DNA from: UBA5862 sp002408105
GTDB taxonomy: Bacteria; Pseudomonadota; Gammaproteobacteria; Pseudomonadales; UBA5862
Reading direction: 5' to 3'
DNA length: 17,374 nucleotides
Assembly: GCA_034189125.1 (NCBI GenBank)
Contig: JAXHVB010000126.1
Coordinates: 1-17,374, forward strand
Positions 14,046 to 17,374 of the stretch are shown here, piece after piece. The notes under the pieces are model-generated. The model ran no database searches and had not been told where the DNA came from. It saw only the letters and a program-made list of their open reading frames with translations. Position numbers and translations under genes: made by a program. Each line of letters begins with the position of its first letter. The stretch's first letter is position 1.

Positions 14046-15854
14046 ATGCTTGAATACCTCCTCCGCCCGATGGGTTGCCGCGCCGAGGCGCCCCAGTCGA
14101 AGCGGGCCTCCAGGGCCGTGCACCACGTCCTATCGATTGGGGCGCTCGCCCTGGCGGTGGTGTGCCCTGCCAAGGCCGTGGAGGAGAACCTTGACCCCGA
14201 AGCGGCATCGGGGCGCGCGGCCAAACCCCTGGTGCAAGCAGACCAGTTCATGGTCGTGGCGGCGGACCCGCGGGCGGTGGAGGCCGGCGTCCAGGTGCTT
14301 GAAGCCGGCGGAACCGCTCTGGACGCTGCAGTCGCGGTGCAAATGGTCCTGGGACTTGTCGAACCCCAGTCGTCGGGCATCGGCGGCGGCGCCTTTTTGC
14401 TCTACTGGGACCAGGCGGAAGGGCGCCTGTACACCTATGACGGGCGCGAAACTGCGCCTTCCGCAGCCACCCCGGCCCTCTTTCTCCACGCCGACGGAAC
14501 GCCCATGCAGTTTTTCGAGGCCTTGGTGGGGGGCCGCTCGGTCGGCACCCCAGGGGTCCTGAAAATGTTGGAGCTGGCGCACCAGGCGCATGGAAAACGC
14601 CCCTGGGCCGGCCTGTTCGATCCGGCGATTCAGTTGGCGGAGACAGGCTTCATTGTCTCTCCCCGGTTGGCGACACTGCTACGCCTCGGGATCAATCCAG
14701 GCCTGCAGCGGCCAGGGGCCGCCAACCAGTATTTCTTCCGCGACGGAGAAGCGGTCGCGGCCGGCACCCGGCTGCGCAATCCCGCGTATGCCGCCACCCT
14801 CAGGCGCGTTGCAACGGCAGGAACCAGCGCCTTCTACTCAGGTGCCACCGCCCAAGCCATCGTAGAGCGGGTGCGCAACGACGCGGACAATCCTGGACTC
14901 TTGACCGAGCAAGACCTGGCCAACTACGAGGCCCGCGTGCGGGACCCGGTTTGCGCACCCTTTCGGTCTTACCGGCTGTGCGGCATGGGGCCACCCTCTT
15001 CGGGGCCGATCACCGTGTTGCAAATGCTTGCAATCTTAGAGTCCGAGGGGCTCGACAACCAAGGGCCTCTCACCCTGGAAGGGGTGCACGCCTTCACCCA
15101 GGCCGGCCGGCTCGCGTTTGCTGACCGCAACCACTATCTTGGCGACGCCGATTTTGTGGACGTGCCGGTGGCGCGGCTGCTGGACCGCGCCTACCTCAAT
15201 GAACGCGCGGCGCTGATCGACCGGGACGCGGACATGGGATTGGCCGACCCGGGCCGGCTCCCTGGGGTTGCGCCGGCAGACGGCGGTACTGCGGAGTTTC
15301 CATCGACCAGCCACATCTCAATCGTGGATGCGGCGGGCAATGCAGTGTCCATGACCACCAGCATTGAAATGGCCTTTGGCTCATCGCTGTGGGTCGAGGG
15401 CTTTCTGCTCAACAACCAGCTCACTGACTTTGCGTTTCTGCCGGAACAAAACGGGCATCCGGTTGCCAACCGGGTGCAAGGGGGCAAGCGCCCGCGAAGC
15501 TCCATGGCACCGATGATGGTGTTCGACGATGCCGGCAAGCTGCGGGCTGTGGTGGGTTCCCCCGGGGGCAGCCGCATTATTCCATACGTCGCCCAGACAC
15601 TGTTGGGACTGATTGCATGGGAACTGGACCCGCAGGCCGCGGTGGCTCTGCCCCACTACGACAACCGCAATGGCGTGACCACCCTCGAAGCGGATACTGT
15701 GGCGGTCGCATTGCGGGCGGACCTCGAACGCCTCGGCCACCAAGTGGTCATCAAGGACCTCAACAGCGGGCTGCACGTGATCCAACTGACACCGGCAGGG
15801 AAACTGCGCGGTGGCGCCGACCCCCGCCGCGAAGGCATCGCCCGCGGTCGCTAG
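14046..15854 (+). CDS. ggt: Gamma-glutamyltransferase (glutathione hydrolase)
   Basis: This 602-residue N-terminal nucleophile hydrolase precursor hydrolyses or transfers the gamma-glutamyl group of glutathione in the periplasm. A hydrophobic signal segment (about 25-44, ending AKA) follows a long basic n-region. Arg135 (DGRETAP) should bind the substrate carboxylate. Autoprocessing is expected before Thr421 (STSHISIVD), the new nucleophile of the small subunit. Ser485-Ser486 (RPRSSMAP) and the GSPGGSRII stretch match the oxyanion and substrate sites. GGGAFLLY and GPPSSGP are also conserved. ATG 14046 or ATG 14070 could start it; the second gives a shorter n-region. The stop overlaps the convergent transporter stop within CTAG. 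Confidence 0.95.
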   Translation: MLEYLLRPMGCRAEAPQSKRASRAVHHVLSIGALALAVVCPAKAVEENLDPEAASGRAAKPLVQADQFMVVAADPRAVEAGVQVLEAGGTALDAAVAVQMVLGLVEPQSSGIGGGAFLLYWDQAEGRLYTYDGRETAPSAATPALFLHADGTPMQFFEALVGGRSVGTPGVLKMLELAHQAHGKRPWAGLFDPAIQLAETGFIVSPRLATLLRLGINPGLQRPGAANQYFFRDGEAVAAGTRLRNPAYAATLRRVATAGTSAFYSGATAQAIVERVRNDADNPGLLTEQDLANYEARVRDPVCAPFRSYRLCGMGPPSSGPITVLQMLAILESEGLDNQGPLTLEGVHAFTQAGRLAFADRNHYLGDADFVDVPVARLLDRAYLNERAALIDRDADMGLADPGRLPGVAPADGGTAEFPSTSHISIVDAAGNAVSMTTSIEMAFGSSLWVEGFLLNNQLTDFAFLPEQNGHPVANRVQGGKRPRSSMAPMMVFDDAGKLRAVVGSPGGSRIIPYVAQTLLGLIAWELDPQAAVALPHYDNRNGVTTLEADTVAVALRADLERLGHQVVIKDLNSGLHVIQLTPAGKLRGGADPRREGIARGR

Positions 15855-16918
15855 ACGCCGGGTGCTGCAGCAGACTCGGGCTCGGGCAGTTCCGGGGTGC
15901 GGCGGGTCGGCTCAGGCCCCAGCAGCACCGCCAACCAGCGGGTCTGCGGGTTGTAGGCGAGCACGATCTTGAGGGTCATGGTGAGCGGTACCGAAAGCAC
16001 CATCCCCACGGGCCCGAGGATCCATCCCCATACGATCAAAGAAACGAACACAACAAGGGCCGAAAGGCCCATCCCACGCCCCATGACGCGGGGCTCGATG
16101 AAATTGCCGATGACCACATTGACCACCGCGTACAGGGCCGCCGCTGCCAGCGCGACCGGAAACCCAAACTGCAACAGCGCCAAGCTGACCGCTGGGACTG
16201 CAGCGAGAAACGAACCGATGTTCGGCACATAGTTGAGCAAGAACGCCAGCACTCCCCAAACCAGGTAATAGTCGACGCCCAACCACATCAGCCCCAACGC
16301 CACAGAGGCACCGGTTGCCAAACTCGTGAGGGTTTTGATCGCCATGTAGTGCCGAATGCCATTGGCGATCACCTCGAAGTGGTGGGTGCGCCCTTCTCCA
16401 AGCGCATGCTCCAGCTTGGCGCCAAACCCGCTGACTTCGAGCAGGATGAAAATTACAGTCAACAGAATCAAAAATCCGTTCGCTAGCACCGTACCCAGCG
16501 CATTCAATAAAGAGGTGGCTGCGCCCATGAGCCGTGCGGGGTCAAAGTACCGGGTCAGCTGTTGAACCTGAACATCGATGCCGAATCTCGCCAGCCAGCT
16601 GGTTACCACAGCAATTTCGTCGTTGAGCTGGCGGCCATACTGCGGCACGTCCCGCACCAGCTGGTCCAAAGAGGTACCGAACACGGTCAATACCAACAAG
16701 ACAAAACCAAGAACAAGTAGGCACAGCATCACAATGGCCACAGCGACCGGCACCCGCTTGTCCCGCAGCCACACGAGGGGACCGCTGAAGATGACCGCGA
16801 TGAACACCGACAGCATCAGCGGGACCAGGGCCTCCGAGGCACTCTTCAGTCCTGCGACAATCACCACGATCGACGCCAACACCACCAGGATGCGGGTCGG
16901 TGTGTCCAAGGCATTCAC
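15851..16918 (-). CDS. AI-2E family transporter (PerM/TqsA-like membrane protein)
   Basis: This 355-residue protein has about eight hydrophobic helices: two near 8-50, one at 56-80, a hydrophilic periplasmic-type segment (about 82-135), then helices at about 145-162, 195-215, 217-250, 255-275 and 285-322. The family hallmarks NYVPNIGSFLAAVPAV (229-244) and NFIEPRVMGRGMGLS followed by GWILGPVGMVLSVPL are present. Members export diverse small molecules or act as Na+/H+ antiporters; autoinducer-2 export is only one case, so the substrate is open. The proline-rich tail is not conserved. The start is GTG 16918 without a clear ribosome site. It lies 27 bp after the TetR-type gene on the same strand, so the two are probably cotranscribed. 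Confidence 0.92.
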   Translation of the reverse strand: MNALDTPTRILVVLASIVVIVAGLKSASEALVPLMLSVFIAVIFSGPLVWLRDKRVPVAVAIVMLCLLVLGFVLLVLTVFGTSLDQLVRDVPQYGRQLNDEIAVVTSWLARFGIDVQVQQLTRYFDPARLMGAATSLLNALGTVLANGFLILLTVIFILLEVSGFGAKLEHALGEGRTHHFEVIANGIRHYMAIKTLTSLATGASVALGLMWLGVDYYLVWGVLAFLLNYVPNIGSFLAAVPAVSLALLQFGFPVALAAAALYAVVNVVIGNFIEPRVMGRGMGLSALVVFVSLIVWGWILGPVGMVLSVPLTMTLKIVLAYNPQTRWLAVLLGPEPTRRTPELPEPESAAAPGV

Positions 16919-16945
16919 AGTCCGGCCACGCCCCCTTTGCCAAGG

Positions 16946-17374
16946 TCATTCATGCGGTTCAGCCCCGCCCAGCATCCGGGATAGAATTGCATCGGACAGC
17001 AAACGCACCATGCGTTGCACAGCTTCACCTTCGCCACGCCGAGCCTGCAAGGTACAACCCAACATGGTTGCCAAAACAATCCGCGCATACAAGGCGGGCT
17101 CGTACTCAAACCGGTACTCCCCGCAGGCGCGTCCCCGCTCGAAATTCGCCTCCAGCAGACCCAGCACCTCGGCCTCCAACGACTGGCCAAAGCCTTGCGC
17201 GATGGGCCACTCCGGGTCCCCGATCTGGAACACGTAACCGGACACAATTTGGGCGTTCTCCGGGCTCCCGACCAGCTGCACCAAACCCGAGAAGTAACGG
17301 GCCAGTGCAGCAGAGGGACTCTGGGATGCGTCACTGAGTGGAGCCAACAAATGGGTGCGAAATCGGTCGCGCAA
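16946..17374 (-). CDS. TetR/AcrR family transcriptional regulator, C-terminal part
   Basis: 142 residues remain, running off the right edge without a start. The all-helical content, the spacing of amphipathic helices and the segment SGYVFQIGDPEWPIAQGFGQ, followed by LLEANFERGRACGEYR, are typical of the ligand-binding domain of TetR-type repressors. The DNA-binding domain lies outside the window, so the assignment rests on the C-terminal domain only. Its stop is 27 bp from the AI-2E transporter start, and it may regulate that gene. Confidence 0.7.
   Translation of the reverse strand: MRDRFRTHLLAPLSDASQSPSAALARYFSGLVQLVGSPENAQIVSGYVFQIGDPEWPIAQGFGQSLEAEVLGLLEANFERGRACGEYRFEYEPALYARIVLATMLGCTLQARRGEGEAVQRMVRLLSDAILSRMLGGAEPHE

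Overview
The window reads as chromosomal DNA of a high-GC, Gram-negative, ubiquinone-using proteobacterium. The signs are UbiU/UbiV/UbiT, an RND efflux pump with a periplasmic adaptor, a lipobox lipoprotein, a periplasmic gamma-glutamyltransferase and a Grx4-type glutaredoxin. I see no insertion sequences, phage genes, CRISPR arrays, rRNA or complete tRNA genes. Coding density is high and no gene-free stretch exceeds 300 bp (the longest is 6920-7165). Both edges cut genes: a MOSC-domain protein on the left and a TetR-type regulator on the right. Bases 1-11 are a C run that may be an assembly artefact.

Layout. 1-1063: a MOSC protein (minus) divergent from a DUF1499 lipoprotein (plus). 1268-5024 (plus): tatD, then a tight group of a YhcC-like radical SAM protein, ubiU and ubiV. 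5042-6919 (minus): pdxS, pdxT and ubiT in overlapping order, convergent with ubiUV. 7166-12236 (plus): a MerR-type regulator with a cobalamin-binding domain, then a short membrane-fusion protein and a 1042-residue RND transporter. 12214-13193 (minus): grxD and, downstream of it, a cupin protein. 13320-15854 (plus): an AlkB-like dioxygenase and ggt. 15851-17374 (minus): a TetR regulator fragment and an AI-2E family transporter.

The most striking part is 2097-6997. UbiU, UbiV and UbiT are the O2-independent ubiquinone hydroxylation system. Here ubiT is overlapped by pdxT, in one run with pdxS. PdxS/PdxT make pyridoxal phosphate directly and so avoid the O2-using PdxH oxidase of the other PLP route. 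Each of the two convergent groups has a 9-of-10 match to the FNR box (TTGAT-N4-ATCAA) upstream. The one ahead of pdxS sits at nearly the ideal class II distance from a -10-like GATAAT. I infer an anaerobically induced module supplying two cofactors by oxygen-free routes.

A second system lies at 7128-12236. The B12-binding regulator keeps the ExHxxG cobalamin signature, but has Gly where CarH has the His used in the light-switched state. Three sites made of paired 11-bp repeats beginning GTATA lie before its own gene and before the pump genes, suggesting cobalamin-linked autoregulation and control of efflux.
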